A stretch of 64,000 nucleotides of DNA from Mycobacteroides abscessus ATCC 19977 (GTDB lineage: Bacteria > Actinomycetota > Actinomycetes > Mycobacteriales > Mycobacteriaceae), in NCBI RefSeq assembly GCF_000069185.1, contig NC_010397.1:1798001-1862000 (forward strand). The letters are read 5' to 3'. A program made the position numbers and the translations under genes. Within the stretch, counting starts at the first letter, position 1. The number at the start of each line of letters is the position of its first letter. Under the pieces are notes generated by a model. The model saw only the letters and a list, made by a program, of their open reading frames with translations, did not search any database and had not been told where the DNA came from. Positions 51,335 to 59,761 of this stretch are shown here, piece by piece.

Positions 51335-52474
51335 ATGACGTTCTCGTCCGAACACGACGACTTTCGCCGCACTATCCGCAGGTACATTGAGGAAAAGATC
51401 AACCCCCGCGTCGACGAGTGGGAACGCGAGCAGATGATGCCGCTGCACGAGGTGATCGCCGATATGGCCAAGCTCGGATTCGTCGGCCTGGAATACGACC
51501 CTGAATACGGCGGACAAGGAGCGGATCACCTCTTCACGCTGGTCCTTGCCGAGGAACTCGGCCGGGTGGATCACGGGTCCTTTCCGATGGCCTTCGGGGT
51601 TCACGTCGCGATGGCCACCCCCTCGCTGCACAAACACGGCAGCGATGAGCTCAAGCGCGAGTTCCTGGCTCCGGCCTTGCGCGGTGAGCAGATCGCGGCG
51701 ATTGCGGTGACCGAGCCCGACGCCGGGTCCGATGTGGCGGGCATCAAGACTCATGCCCGGCGTGACGGTGATGACTGGGTGATCAACGGCTCGAAGATGT
51801 TCATCACCAACTCCGTTCAGGCCGACTGGTTGTGCGTGCTGGCCCGCACCTCCGATGAGGGTGGCTACGCGGGCATGAGTCAGATCATCGTTCCGACCAA
51901 GGCCCCCGGGTACGAGGTCCGCAAGCTGGACAAGCTGGGCATGCACGCCTCCGACACCGGTCTGATCACCTTCGACGATGTCCGGGTGCCGGTGTCCAAC
52001 ACCATCGGCGAGATCGGCCGCGGGTTTCAGCAGCAGATGTCGCAGTTCGTCATGGAGCGCATGTTCGGCGCGTACGGCATCCCCGCGAGTGTCAACCGGG
52101 CGCTACAGCGCACCAAGGAATATGCGTTGGCGCGCCACGTTTTTGGCAAGCCGCTGACCAAGAACCAGCATCTGGCCTACCAATACGCGGGGCTGGCGGC
52201 GCGGGCCGACATGCTGGAGGTCTACAACCGTGACATCGCCGAGCGGTACATGGCGGGGGAGAACGTGACCCGCAAGGTCACCATCGCCAAACTGACCGCC
52301 GGGCCGCTGGTCCGCGAGGCCGGCGATTGGTGCCTGCAGGTGCACGGCGGCATGGGGTATATGACCGAGACGTGGACATCGCGATTCTTCCGGGATCAGC
52401 GTCTGCTCAGCATCGGCGGCGGTGCCGACGAGGTGATGATGCGGGTCCTATCCCAGATCGACGGATTCTCCTGA
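51335..52474 (+). CDS. Acyl-CoA dehydrogenase
   Basis: A 379-residue FAD enzyme from ATG behind GAGGAGA. Motifs are typical: AVTEPDAGSDVAGI near residues 125-140, an FGKPLTKNQHLAYQYAGL segment, and QVHGGMGYMTETW near the end, followed by GGGADEVMM. It catalyses the first oxidation of fatty-acid or branched-chain acyl-CoA breakdown. It is monocistronic here, ending before a hairpin at 52511. Confidence 0.9.
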   Translation: MTFSSEHDDFRRTIRRYIEEKINPRVDEWEREQMMPLHEVIADMAKLGFVGLEYDPEYGGQGADHLFTLVLAEELGRVDHGSFPMAFGVHVAMATPSLHKHGSDELKREFLAPALRGEQIAAIAVTEPDAGSDVAGIKTHARRDGDDWVINGSKMFITNSVQADWLCVLARTSDEGGYAGMSQIIVPTKAPGYEVRKLDKLGMHASDTGLITFDDVRVPVSNTIGEIGRGFQQQMSQFVMERMFGAYGIPASVNRALQRTKEYALARHVFGKPLTKNQHLAYQYAGLAARADMLEVYNRDIAERYMAGENVTRKVTIAKLTAGPLVREAGDWCLQVHGGMGYMTETWTSRFFRDQRLLSIGGGADEVMMRVLSQIDGFS

Positions 52475-52510
52475 TGCCGCGGGTTTCGGTGTGAAGCACA
52501 GTCCGAGTTG

Positions 52511-52564
52511 CCCGCCTCTATGCGACAAACCGGCGTGCCCGCCGAGTTGTCGCATAGACGCGGG
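52511..52564. repeat. Hairpin repeat between convergent genes
   Basis: TCTATGCGACAA (52517-52528) and TTGTCGCATAGA (52547-52558) are perfect 12-base arms with an 18-base loop. The outer bases CCCGCC and CGCGGG extend the stem imperfectly. There is no T-run. It lies between converging genes and could act as a two-way terminator, or be a dispersed intergenic repeat. Confidence 0.6.
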
Positions 52565-52599
52565 CACCTAGGTGTATGCCCCGGAAACCCGGGGCGCTC

Positions 52600-53235
52600 C
52601 TAGGCTCCCGTCAGCTCCTTTTCCACCGACGCAACATCGCTGATGTTCACGCCGATGAGCCTCAGATCGTGCAGCCGCTCCGGCGTCACCTGCGAGGTGG
52701 CGTCCTCGACGACCACGGCGCGGTAGTCCCGCTCGGAGGCGTCGAACAGCGTGGCGCGCGGGCAGTTCGGCAGGTTGCAGCCCGCGACCACCACGGTCGA
52801 TATGCCGCGCTCACGTAGGTGCTGTTCCAGTTCGGTGCGGTAGAAGGCGCTCCAGCGCGGCTTGAACAGGATGTGTTCGGCGGGCCCGACCTCCTGGAAC
52901 CCACCCGCCAACAGCAGCGCGGAATCCAGTTGTGCGCCGGTGGGCAGGAGCTCGTGGGGAATCTGTGATCCGTCGGTGCCCGGTGCGGCGATCTCGCGTC
53001 CGGCGAGAATCTCCGCGCGACGGGGCAGATCGGTATCGGAACCGCCGGGCACGTACAGCCGCACCACATGCACGATCGGCCGGCCCGCCTTACGGAACGC
53101 CGAGGCCAGACGGGCGAGAGCTGGAATGCGGTCCGCGGTTCCCGGCACTGTCATCGCGCCGGAGACAAACTCGGTCTGCACGTCGATGATCACCAGGGCT
53201 GAGCTGCCCCACTCGGGAGCGACAAAATCAGTCAC
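52600..53235 (-). CDS. Isochorismatase-like cysteine hydrolase
   Basis: A 211-residue protein. GTG 53235 is chosen because it overlaps the stop of the upstream fragment (GTGA); a TTG at 53256 is less likely. The catalytic triad of the isochorismatase/nicotinamidase fold is visible: LVIIDVQTEF (Asp), FKPRWSAFYRTELEQ (Lys) and VVAGCNLPNCPRAT (Cys). The enzyme may hydrolyse an amide such as nicotinamide or an N-carbamoyl compound. The substrate is unknown. Confidence 0.85.
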   Translation of the reverse strand: MTDFVAPEWGSSALVIIDVQTEFVSGAMTVPGTADRIPALARLASAFRKAGRPIVHVVRLYVPGGSDTDLPRRAEILAGREIAAPGTDGSQIPHELLPTGAQLDSALLLAGGFQEVGPAEHILFKPRWSAFYRTELEQHLRERGISTVVVAGCNLPNCPRATLFDASERDYRAVVVEDATSQVTPERLHDLRLIGVNISDVASVEKELTGA

Positions 53236-53531
53236 CCCACAACAGTAGGTGCCCAATCCGGGGAGCGGCCCAGGTGGCGCAGGACGAGGTCGAAATCGTC
53301 TTGACCTTCTGCGCCGGCCAGGGCGCGCGCGAATACCGAACCTTCGTCGGAACGGAAGTCCCCGTCGGGCACCGCTAAGGCGATCGGGACGGCCGCGGCG
53401 ATCACGTCATCGGGAAGGTCGAACGGCGCACCGATGCTGCGCGCCGCATCCCACCCGTGCACCACGTAGTCGATGAAGTGAAAGCCGATGGCGGTGGCGT
53501 CGGCGGACGTCTGTACGGCGGTTTTGTGTAC
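53232..53531 (-). pseudogene. Truncated maleylpyruvate isomerase-like protein (C-terminal part)
   Basis: The last ~95 codons of a mycothiol-dependent maleylpyruvate isomerase-like (TIGR03086-type) gene: IGFHFIDYVVHGWDAARSIG, LPDDVIAAAVPIALAVPDG and a final VLRHLGRSPDW. The N-terminal ~100 residues with the zinc-binding DinB-like half are missing, and the fragment abuts the end of glgP. No start codon with a ribosome-binding sequence precedes it. Its stop still overlaps the hydrolase start, recording a former operon. Confidence 0.75.
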
Positions 53532-53550
53532 ATCTCGAAGATCAGCAGGC

Positions 53551-56034
53551 CTACACCTGGACGGTGACCGGCCGCACGCCCCAAATCTCCTCGCAGTACT
53601 CGGCGATGGCGCGGTCCGAGGAGAACTTGCCGCTCCGCGCGGTGTTGAGGATCGACATCCGCGTCCACGCCGACACGTCATGCCAGGCCTCGGACACTCG
53701 TTGCTGGCATTCGATATAGGAGGAGTAGTCGGCCAGCACCAGGAACGGGTCGTGGGCGCGCAGCGCCTCGACAATCGGCGCGAACACCGACGGGTCTCCA
53801 CCCGAGAAATGGCCCCCGGCAATCAGATCCAGCACCGCTCGCAACTCGTCATTGAGTTCGACGAAATCCTCGGGACGGTAGCCCTCGTGTACCAGGCGCT
53901 GCACCTCCTCGACGGTGAGCCCGAACAGGAAGAAGTTCTCGGGGCCTGCCTCCTCGCGGATCTCGACATTGGCGCCGTCGAGCGTGCCGATGGTGAGTGC
54001 ACCATTGAGCATGAACTTCATGTTCCCGGTGCCCGAGGCTTCCTTGCCCGCGGTGGAGATCTGCTCGGACAAGTCGGCCGCCGGGTAGATCAGATGCGCG
54101 CTCTTGACGTTGAAGTTCGGCAGGAACGCCACCTTGATGAACTGGCTGACATGCGGATCGTTGTTGACCGCCTCGGCGACCGCGTTGATGAGCTTGATGA
54201 TGCGCTTGGCCATGAAGTACCCCGGCGCGGCCTTACCCCCGAAGATGAAGGCGCGCGGCGCGATCCGCAGCTCCGGGTTCTGCTTGAGCCGGTGGTAGAG
54301 CGTCACGATGTGCAACACGTTGAGGTGCTGGCGCTTGTACTCGTGGATCCTCTTGACCTGGATGTCGAACATCCAGCTGGGATCCAGGTCCACTCCGGTG
54401 GTGGCCAGCACGTATTCGGCGAGCCGGGCCTTGTTGAGGCGCTTGACCTCGCGCCACTGCGTGCGGAACGAGGAATCCTCCGCGTACGGCTCCAGCTCGC
54501 GCAGCCGGTCCAGGTCCGCGACCCAGCTCTCGCCGATGGCGTCGTCGAGCAGCTCCCGCAGCCCCGGATTGGCCAGCGCCAGGAAGCGGCGCGGCGTCAC
54601 CCCATTGGTCTTGTTGCTGAACCGCTGCGGCCACAGCTCGTAGAAGTCCTTGAGCACACTTTCCTTGAGCAGCTCCGAATGCAGCGCGGCAACACCGTTG
54701 ATGGCGTGGCTGCCCACGGTGGCCAGATGCGCCATCCGCACGCTCTTGCCGCCATCCTCGCCGATGAGCGACATGCGGCGCACGCGGGCCTCGTCACCGG
54801 GGAAGTGCGCACGCACCTCGTCGAGGAAGCGCCGGTTGATCTCGTAGATGATCTCCAGGTGCCGGGGCAGGGACTCGGCGAACAGTCCCAGCGGCCAGGT
54901 CTCCAGCGCCTCGGGCAGCAAGGTGTGGTTGGTGTAGCCGAACGCGGCGACGGTGATCTGCCAGGCCTCGTCCCAGCCCAATCCGCGCTCGTCGACCAGC
55001 AGCCGCATCAACTCCGCGACACCGATGGACGGATGAGTGTCGTTGAGCTGCAAAGCGAATTGCTCGGCCAGCTCGTTGACCGGGCGCTCGGCCACATCTT
55101 CCAGGATGTGCAGCACCCGCTGCAGGGAGCAGGATACAAAGAAGTGCTGTTGCAGCAGCCGCAGGCGTTTACCGGCCTCGGGCTCGTCGTTGGGGTAGAG
55201 CACCTTGGTGACGGTTTCGGACGACACCTCGTCCTCGACGGCCTTGTAGTAGTCGCCCGCGTTGAAGGCGTCCAGCTCGAAGGACTGTACGGCCCGCGCG
55301 CTCCACAGCGTCAGCGTGTTACAAGTGTTCACTCCGTAGCCCTGGATCGGGGTGTCGTAGGGGATGCCCTTGAGGAAGCGCTGCGGAACCCAGCGAGCCC
55401 GGAAGTTCCCGTGCTCATCGAGATACTGCTCGGTGTGGCCGCCCCACCCGACAATGAAATTGAGGTCGGGTTTGCCTATTTCCCAAGGGTTTCCGTTGTC
55501 GAGCCAGTTGTCGGTCTTCTCGACCTGCCATCCGTCGCGGATCTCCTGGTCGAAGATCCCGTACTCATAGCGGATGCCGTAGCCGATCGCCGGGCGATCC
55601 AGGGTGGCCAGCGAGTCCAGGTAGCACGCCGCCAGGCGTCCGAGCCCACCGTTGCCCAGCCCGGGTTCCTCCTCGCAGGCGAGCACCTCATCGATGTCCT
55701 GACCCAGCGCGGACAGGGCGTCGCGAGCCTGCTGTTCGATCTGCAGGTTCAGCAGGTTGTTGCCCAGTTGCGGACCCATGAGGAACTCGGCCGATAGGTA
55801 CACCGCCACCTTGCGGCTCAGGTCCAGATAGGTCTGCATGCTGGCGATCCAGCGCTGCTGCATGCGATCCCGGACCGCCAGGGCCAGCGCGCGGTAGTAG
55901 TGCGCGGGGGTCAGCACGCTCGCCGGGCGCCCGATCGAGTACCGCAGATGGTCGATGATGGCTCGCCGCAGAGTGTCGGCATTCAGACCGGTGCGGGAAT
56001 GCTCGTCGTGCTCGGGCTCGGCGGAGTGGTTCAT
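53551..56034 (-). CDS. glgP: Glycogen phosphorylase
   Basis: An 827-residue enzyme from ATG 56034, the usual length for the family. It releases glucose-1-phosphate from glycogen or alpha-glucan, using pyridoxal phosphate. Recognisable motifs are SAEFLMGPQLGNNLLNL, LGNGGLGRLAACYLDSLA, QLNDTHPSIGV, FDIQVKRIHEYKRQ, and the PLP-lysine segment EASGTGNMKFMLNGALTIGT. It is monocistronic, with its 3' end beside a truncated gene. The frame extends to 56283 without family-like sequence, so the ATG at 56034 is used. Confidence 0.95.
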   Translation of the reverse strand: MNHSAEPEHDEHSRTGLNADTLRRAIIDHLRYSIGRPASVLTPAHYYRALALAVRDRMQQRWIASMQTYLDLSRKVAVYLSAEFLMGPQLGNNLLNLQIEQQARDALSALGQDIDEVLACEEEPGLGNGGLGRLAACYLDSLATLDRPAIGYGIRYEYGIFDQEIRDGWQVEKTDNWLDNGNPWEIGKPDLNFIVGWGGHTEQYLDEHGNFRARWVPQRFLKGIPYDTPIQGYGVNTCNTLTLWSARAVQSFELDAFNAGDYYKAVEDEVSSETVTKVLYPNDEPEAGKRLRLLQQHFFVSCSLQRVLHILEDVAERPVNELAEQFALQLNDTHPSIGVAELMRLLVDERGLGWDEAWQITVAAFGYTNHTLLPEALETWPLGLFAESLPRHLEIIYEINRRFLDEVRAHFPGDEARVRRMSLIGEDGGKSVRMAHLATVGSHAINGVAALHSELLKESVLKDFYELWPQRFSNKTNGVTPRRFLALANPGLRELLDDAIGESWVADLDRLRELEPYAEDSSFRTQWREVKRLNKARLAEYVLATTGVDLDPSWMFDIQVKRIHEYKRQHLNVLHIVTLYHRLKQNPELRIAPRAFIFGGKAAPGYFMAKRIIKLINAVAEAVNNDPHVSQFIKVAFLPNFNVKSAHLIYPAADLSEQISTAGKEASGTGNMKFMLNGALTIGTLDGANVEIREEAGPENFFLFGLTVEEVQRLVHEGYRPEDFVELNDELRAVLDLIAGGHFSGGDPSVFAPIVEALRAHDPFLVLADYSSYIECQQRVSEAWHDVSAWTRMSILNTARSGKFSSDRAIAEYCEEIWGVRPVTVQV

Positions 56035-56092
56035 GAGTACCACCGTGCCATCGAATGGCAGATGGGAAAACCGGAAACGGGCGACCGGCAGG

Positions 56093-57070
56093 TTACTGGG
56101 GAGTGACCACCACCCGCACCCCGGACGGCTCCTTTGCCGCCCAGATGGTTTCGATATCGGCGAGCGGCCGGGCCAGTGTCTGTAGCTGCAGGTCTCCGTT
56201 GTTGACCATGGCGAAGAGTTTCGGCAGGGCCTCGGTGCGGGCGTGCTGCAGCGCCTCGGGCGGCACGCTGCCGATCCCGACACCGGACAAGGTGATGCCG
56301 GTGCTGCGCAAGGTGGAAGCGTTCACGCTGATTGTTTCCCCGGTCATTGCACCGATCTGGACAAACCGGGTGGCGTGGAAGTGCGCCGACGGGTGACTGG
56401 CCGCCAGTGCGCTGAGCGTCTGTTCGGCGGGGGAGCCCCACAGGTAGTCGAGCACCGCGTCGAACGGCCGCGTGGCGTGCCGCGCGGTGATGGCCTCGGT
56501 CAGGTCGTCGCTGCCGAGCATGATCGCGTCATCGGCGCCGACCGTCCTCAGCCAGTCCAGCCGCTCGGCATTGCGGCCGGCGACGGTCACATGCCCGGCG
56601 CCGAACACCGATTTCGCCAATTGCACGGCAAGTGAGCCGGTGACCCCGGTGGCTCCCAGCACCAGCACGTGCTGGCCGGGCTGCACCGCGGCGCCATGGG
56701 ACAGGGCTACCCAGGCCGATATCCCCGGATTGGGTATCGCGGCAGCGGTCACCGAGTCGACATGCTCGGGCACCTCCACGGCACCGGCCGGGTACACCAC
56801 GGTGCGTTCGGCCATCATCCCGTAGGGCGCGAGCGAGCCGGAGTACACCCGCTTGCCATTGGCCAGCCGGGCGACGCCGTCCACGCCGGCGATCGCCGGG
56901 AGGGTTATTTCCTTGCTGCTGTAGTGTTTTCCGGAGATGACGGCTCGGGTGAGATTGGTCAACGCGGACGCCTCGACGGTGGCGACCTCGGCGCCGCCGG
57001 TGGGCTGTGGGTCCGGGAAGTCGGTGTAGGCGGGCTCCTGCCCCCACTCATGAACGACTGCTGCCTTCAT
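56093..57070 (-). CDS. Zinc-binding-dehydrogenase-like quinone oxidoreductase
   Basis: A 325-residue medium-chain dehydrogenase/reductase from ATG behind GAGGAGG. The N-terminal GroES-like part lacks obvious zinc ligands. The Rossmann part has VLVLGATGVTGSLAVQLAKS (NADPH binding). This is the quinone oxidoreductase branch. It diverges from a MarR gene, with palindromic sites between that suggest repression by MarR, possibly released by a reactive compound. Confidence 0.85.
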   Translation of the reverse strand: MKAAVVHEWGQEPAYTDFPDPQPTGGAEVATVEASALTNLTRAVISGKHYSSKEITLPAIAGVDGVARLANGKRVYSGSLAPYGMMAERTVVYPAGAVEVPEHVDSVTAAAIPNPGISAWVALSHGAAVQPGQHVLVLGATGVTGSLAVQLAKSVFGAGHVTVAGRNAERLDWLRTVGADDAIMLGSDDLTEAITARHATRPFDAVLDYLWGSPAEQTLSALAASHPSAHFHATRFVQIGAMTGETISVNASTLRSTGITLSGVGIGSVPPEALQHARTEALPKLFAMVNNGDLQLQTLARPLADIETIWAAKEPSGVRVVVTPQ

Positions 57071-57097
57071 GGTGTCCTCCTCAAAGTTTCCATAGAA

Positions 57098-57172
57098 ATG
57101 GTTTCCAATGAAACCATGTCAACACTGTACGGCGCGGGCTGGCGGATGGCAATATGGTTTCCATGAAAACCA
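57098..57172. promoter_or_regulatory. Operator-like palindromes between oxidoreductase and MarR genes
   Basis: ATGGTTTC-CAAT-GAAACCAT (57098-57117) is a perfect 8-4-8 inverted repeat. A second, near-palindromic copy, ATGGTTTCCATGAAAACCA (57154-57172), covers the MarR start. A half-like copy lies at about 57087-57096 (TTTCCATAGAAA). These are probable MarR sites giving repression of the oxidoreductase and autorepression. Confidence 0.7.
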
Positions 57173-57675
57173 AGCCTGCGCTGATCTCCAGCATCAACGC
57201 GCTGGTGAGTGCGGTGGGGGACAAGTTCGAACCCGATGAGGATGCCGACGCCGAGCGGGATTTCATGGCCCAGCGCTGCCCACGCCGGATGGAGCGGCTC
57301 ATCAGGACGCTGCCGACGCTATCGCTGCATCTACTGGCGGCCATCGCCGAGGGGCCGGTCAGTGTGGTGGGCCTGGCCGCGCGCTCGGGTCAGCTCAAGG
57401 GCACGGTATCCAAGCATGTGCAGCGCTTGGTGGATGCGGGCTGGGTGGAACGTGCGCCGATTCCCGGTAACCGCAAGGAGATTGAGCTGATTTTGACGGC
57501 GGACGGACGTACCGTTGCCGACGCGCACGCGCAGCTGCACGAGGAAATGGATCGTGGTGTGCAGGACTTCCTGCTGCGCTACAGCAATGCCGATCTACAG
57601 GTTGTCGAGAAGGTGTTGCAGGACCTGTTGGCCGCTGGGAAGGACGGTGTGCGCATCGTGGCCGCCGGGCGCTAG
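57154..57675 (+). CDS. MarR-family regulator
   Basis: A 173-residue regulator; the start may be ATG 57154 or 57163, both within a probable operator. Winged-helix features are HLLAAIAEGPVSVVGLAARSG, LKGTVSKHVQRLVDAGWVER and the wing KEIELILTADG. Dimerisation helices follow. It is divergent from a quinone oxidoreductase, the usual target arrangement. Its stop overlaps that of the next regulator, encoded on the other strand. Confidence 0.85.
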   Translation: MVSMKTKPALISSINALVSAVGDKFEPDEDADAERDFMAQRCPRRMERLIRTLPTLSLHLLAAIAEGPVSVVGLAARSGQLKGTVSKHVQRLVDAGWVERAPIPGNRKEIELILTADGRTVADAHAQLHEEMDRGVQDFLLRYSNADLQVVEKVLQDLLAAGKDGVRIVAAGR

Positions 57676-58112
57676 TGCTGCTCCTGGCGCCAGCGCTCCA
57701 GCAGGGTGGGGATCTCGCCCAGTAAGAACGCATAGAAGTCACGCATCTGGGTCAGGCGGGCGCGGGCCAGGCTGTCCTTCTGTGTTCCCGCGATCCCCGC
57801 TGCCGCCGCCTCCTGCATGGCGGACAGCACGGCGTTCTGGTTGGTGAACAACACCGCCCATGCGTTATCGCGCAGCCGGTAGTGGTCGCGACGGCTCGCC
57901 GGCACGGGCACCCGCTCGGCAAGGCCCACCGAAGTCAGCATGCGTATCGAGGTGGAGATCGCTCCCGAGCTGGCCTGCAGCTGCTCGGACAACTCGCTGG
58001 AGGTCATGGTCGGTTGCTCGGTGAACAGCAGCGCCGTAAGCACCCGTGCGGTCATACGTTGCATGCCGTGGGTTGTCAGCATCAGTGCGAGCTGCTCGGC
58101 GGATTCATCCAC
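57672..58112 (-). CDS. GbsR/MarR-type regulator of the ABC exporter
   Basis: A 146-residue winged-helix protein: MTARVLTALLFTEQP, MTSSELSEQLQASSGAISTS and IRMLTSVGLAERVPVP are the HTH and wing region. The C-terminal helices support dimerisation. It is divergent from an ABC transporter operon, with a 26-bp palindrome between them. This is the usual layout for a repressor of a drug exporter, possibly sensing the exported compound. Confidence 0.82.
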   Translation of the reverse strand: MDESAEQLALMLTTHGMQRMTARVLTALLFTEQPTMTSSELSEQLQASSGAISTSIRMLTSVGLAERVPVPASRRDHYRLRDNAWAVLFTNQNAVLSAMQEAAAAGIAGTQKDSLARARLTQMRDFYAFLLGEIPTLLERWRQEQH

Positions 58113-58135
58113 CTCACGAGGGTACTCGACTAGTC

Positions 58136-58161
58136 GTGATTTCTGAATCTTCAGAAATCAC
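58136..58161. promoter_or_regulatory. Perfect 26-bp palindromic operator
   Basis: GTGATTTCTGAA (58136-58147) and TTCAGAAATCAC (58150-58161) are perfect 12-base arms with a two-base centre. It lies upstream of TACTGT (58173-58178), a TAnnnT -10 element, so a bound repressor would block the ABC operon promoter. It also covers the promoter of the regulator. Confidence 0.75.
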
Positions 58162-58184
58162 TGAAAGTTAGTTACTGTGAAGGA

Positions 58185-59051
58185 GTGACCGAGGTGATCC
58201 AAGTGCGCGAGCTGACCTTCACGTATCCGAAGACCCCGGAACCTGCGGTGCGCGGCATGGACTTCACCGTCGGTGAGGGCGAGATTTTCGGATTCCTCGG
58301 CCCCAGCGGTGCGGGCAAGTCCACCACCCAGAAGCTGTTGATCGGGCTGCTGCGCGGGCACGGCGGTCGGGCAACGGTGTGGGGCAGAGAGCCGGGGGCC
58401 TGGGGGAGGAACTACTACCAGCGCATCGGAGTGTCCTTCGAGCTGCCCAACCACTACCAAAAGTTGACCGCGCTGGAGAACCTGCGGTTCTTTGCCTCCC
58501 TCTACGCCGGACCGACCCGTGATCCGATGGAGCTGCTGGATGCGGTGGGGCTTGCCGACGATGCGAACACCCGCGTCGGGGCCTTTTCCAAGGGCATGCA
58601 GATGCGGCTGACGTTCGTGCGTGCGCTCATCAACGACCCGGAACTGTTGTTCCTGGATGAACCGACCTCCGGCCTGGACCCGGTGAACGCCCGCAAGGTC
58701 AAGGACATGGTGCTGGAGCTGAAAGCGCGGGGCCGCACCATCTTCATCACGACCCATGCCATGTCGGCCGCCGACGAGCTCTGTGACCGGGTGGCCTTTG
58801 TGGTGGACGGCCGGATTGTCGCGATGAACTCTCCTGCCGAGCTCAAGCTCGAATACGGGCGACGCTCGGTGCGGGTTGAATATCGCGGCGCCGCAGGAGA
58901 ACTCGCCGGGCAGGACTTTCCACTCGACGGGCTTGCCGACAATGACGCCTTCCATGCGGTGCTGCGTGGCCATCACGTCGAGACCATTCACAGCGAGGAG
59001 GCCAGCCTCGACGATGTCTTCGTGGCGGTCACCGGCCGGCGGCTGGCATGA
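58185..59051 (+). CDS. ABC-2 exporter, ATP-binding subunit
   Basis: A 288-residue ATPase. The GTG at 58185 lies six bases after TACTGT, so the mRNA is probably leaderless. Motifs are FLGPSGAGKST (Walker A), AFSKGMQMRLTFVRALI (signature), LLFLDEPTSGLDPVN (Walker B) and a late His switch TTHAMSAADEL. It powers export with the two membrane subunits downstream. It overlaps the first permease gene by four bases (ATGA). Confidence 0.9.
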   Translation: MTEVIQVRELTFTYPKTPEPAVRGMDFTVGEGEIFGFLGPSGAGKSTTQKLLIGLLRGHGGRATVWGREPGAWGRNYYQRIGVSFELPNHYQKLTALENLRFFASLYAGPTRDPMELLDAVGLADDANTRVGAFSKGMQMRLTFVRALINDPELLFLDEPTSGLDPVNARKVKDMVLELKARGRTIFITTHAMSAADELCDRVAFVVDGRIVAMNSPAELKLEYGRRSVRVEYRGAAGELAGQDFPLDGLADNDAFHAVLRGHHVETIHSEEASLDDVFVAVTGRRLA

Positions 59052-59761
59052 ACCGATTTTCCCAGGCGCTGCGCCTGGAACTGACACTGCAGGTGCGGCA
59101 GAAGTTCCTGCATGCCGCGGTCTTCTCCGGATTCATCTGGCTGGCGGTGCTGTTGCCGATGTCGCGCTCGTTACGGTCGGCCGCCGAGCCCTACATCCTG
59201 ATCGGTGACATCTCGATCATCGGTTTCTTCTTCATCGCGGGCACCGTCTTCTTTGAGAAGCAGGAGCACACGCTGGGCGCGGTTATCTGCACACCGCTGC
59301 GCTTTCGCGAATATCTGTCCGCCAAACTCGTCGTGCTGCTGGCGATTTCGCTGGTGGTGGGGGTGGGGGTATCCACCGTCGCCAACGGGTTCCACTACCG
59401 GCCGCTGCCATTGCTTGTCGGCGTGGTGCTGGGGTCGCTGCTGATGCTGCTCAGTGGATTCCTCACCTCGCTGCCGTTCGCATCGATCAGCGATTGGTTC
59501 CTCGCGGCGACCATACCGCTGGCGATCTTGACGCTGCCCATCCTTGGCTTCTCCGGGCTCTGGAACACCCCGGGGCTGTACGTGGTCCCGACCTACGGTC
59601 CGCTGCTGCTGTTCGGTGCGGCATTCGGGCAGGTAGAGCTGACCCCGTGGCTGGCCGTGTACGCGGTGGGCTATCCCGTGCTGGGCATCGCCGGGCTCTC
59701 CTGGCTCTGCAAGATCGCCTTCGGCAAGTACGTCGTGGCGCAGTCCGGCGGAATGTCATGA
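59048..59761 (+). CDS. ABC-2 exporter, permease subunit 1
   Basis: A 237-residue membrane protein with six predicted spans; the start overlaps the ATPase stop. The order matches ABC-2 type permeases (FFIAGTVFFEKQEHTLGA, TPLRFREYLSAK near the first loop). It forms the channel with the next gene product. The stop overlaps the start of the second permease. Confidence 0.85.
   Translation: MNRFSQALRLELTLQVRQKFLHAAVFSGFIWLAVLLPMSRSLRSAAEPYILIGDISIIGFFFIAGTVFFEKQEHTLGAVICTPLRFREYLSAKLVVLLAISLVVGVGVSTVANGFHYRPLPLLVGVVLGSLLMLLSGFLTSLPFASISDWFLAATIPLAILTLPILGFSGLWNTPGLYVVPTYGPLLLFGAAFGQVELTPWLAVYAVGYPVLGIAGLSWLCKIAFGKYVVAQSGGMS

Noticed and set aside
53488..55797. A 769-codon open frame on the + strand
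   Set aside because: It lies antisense to glgP, whose product is a full-length, motif-complete enzyme. The + frame has no recognisable domains and arises from high GC content.
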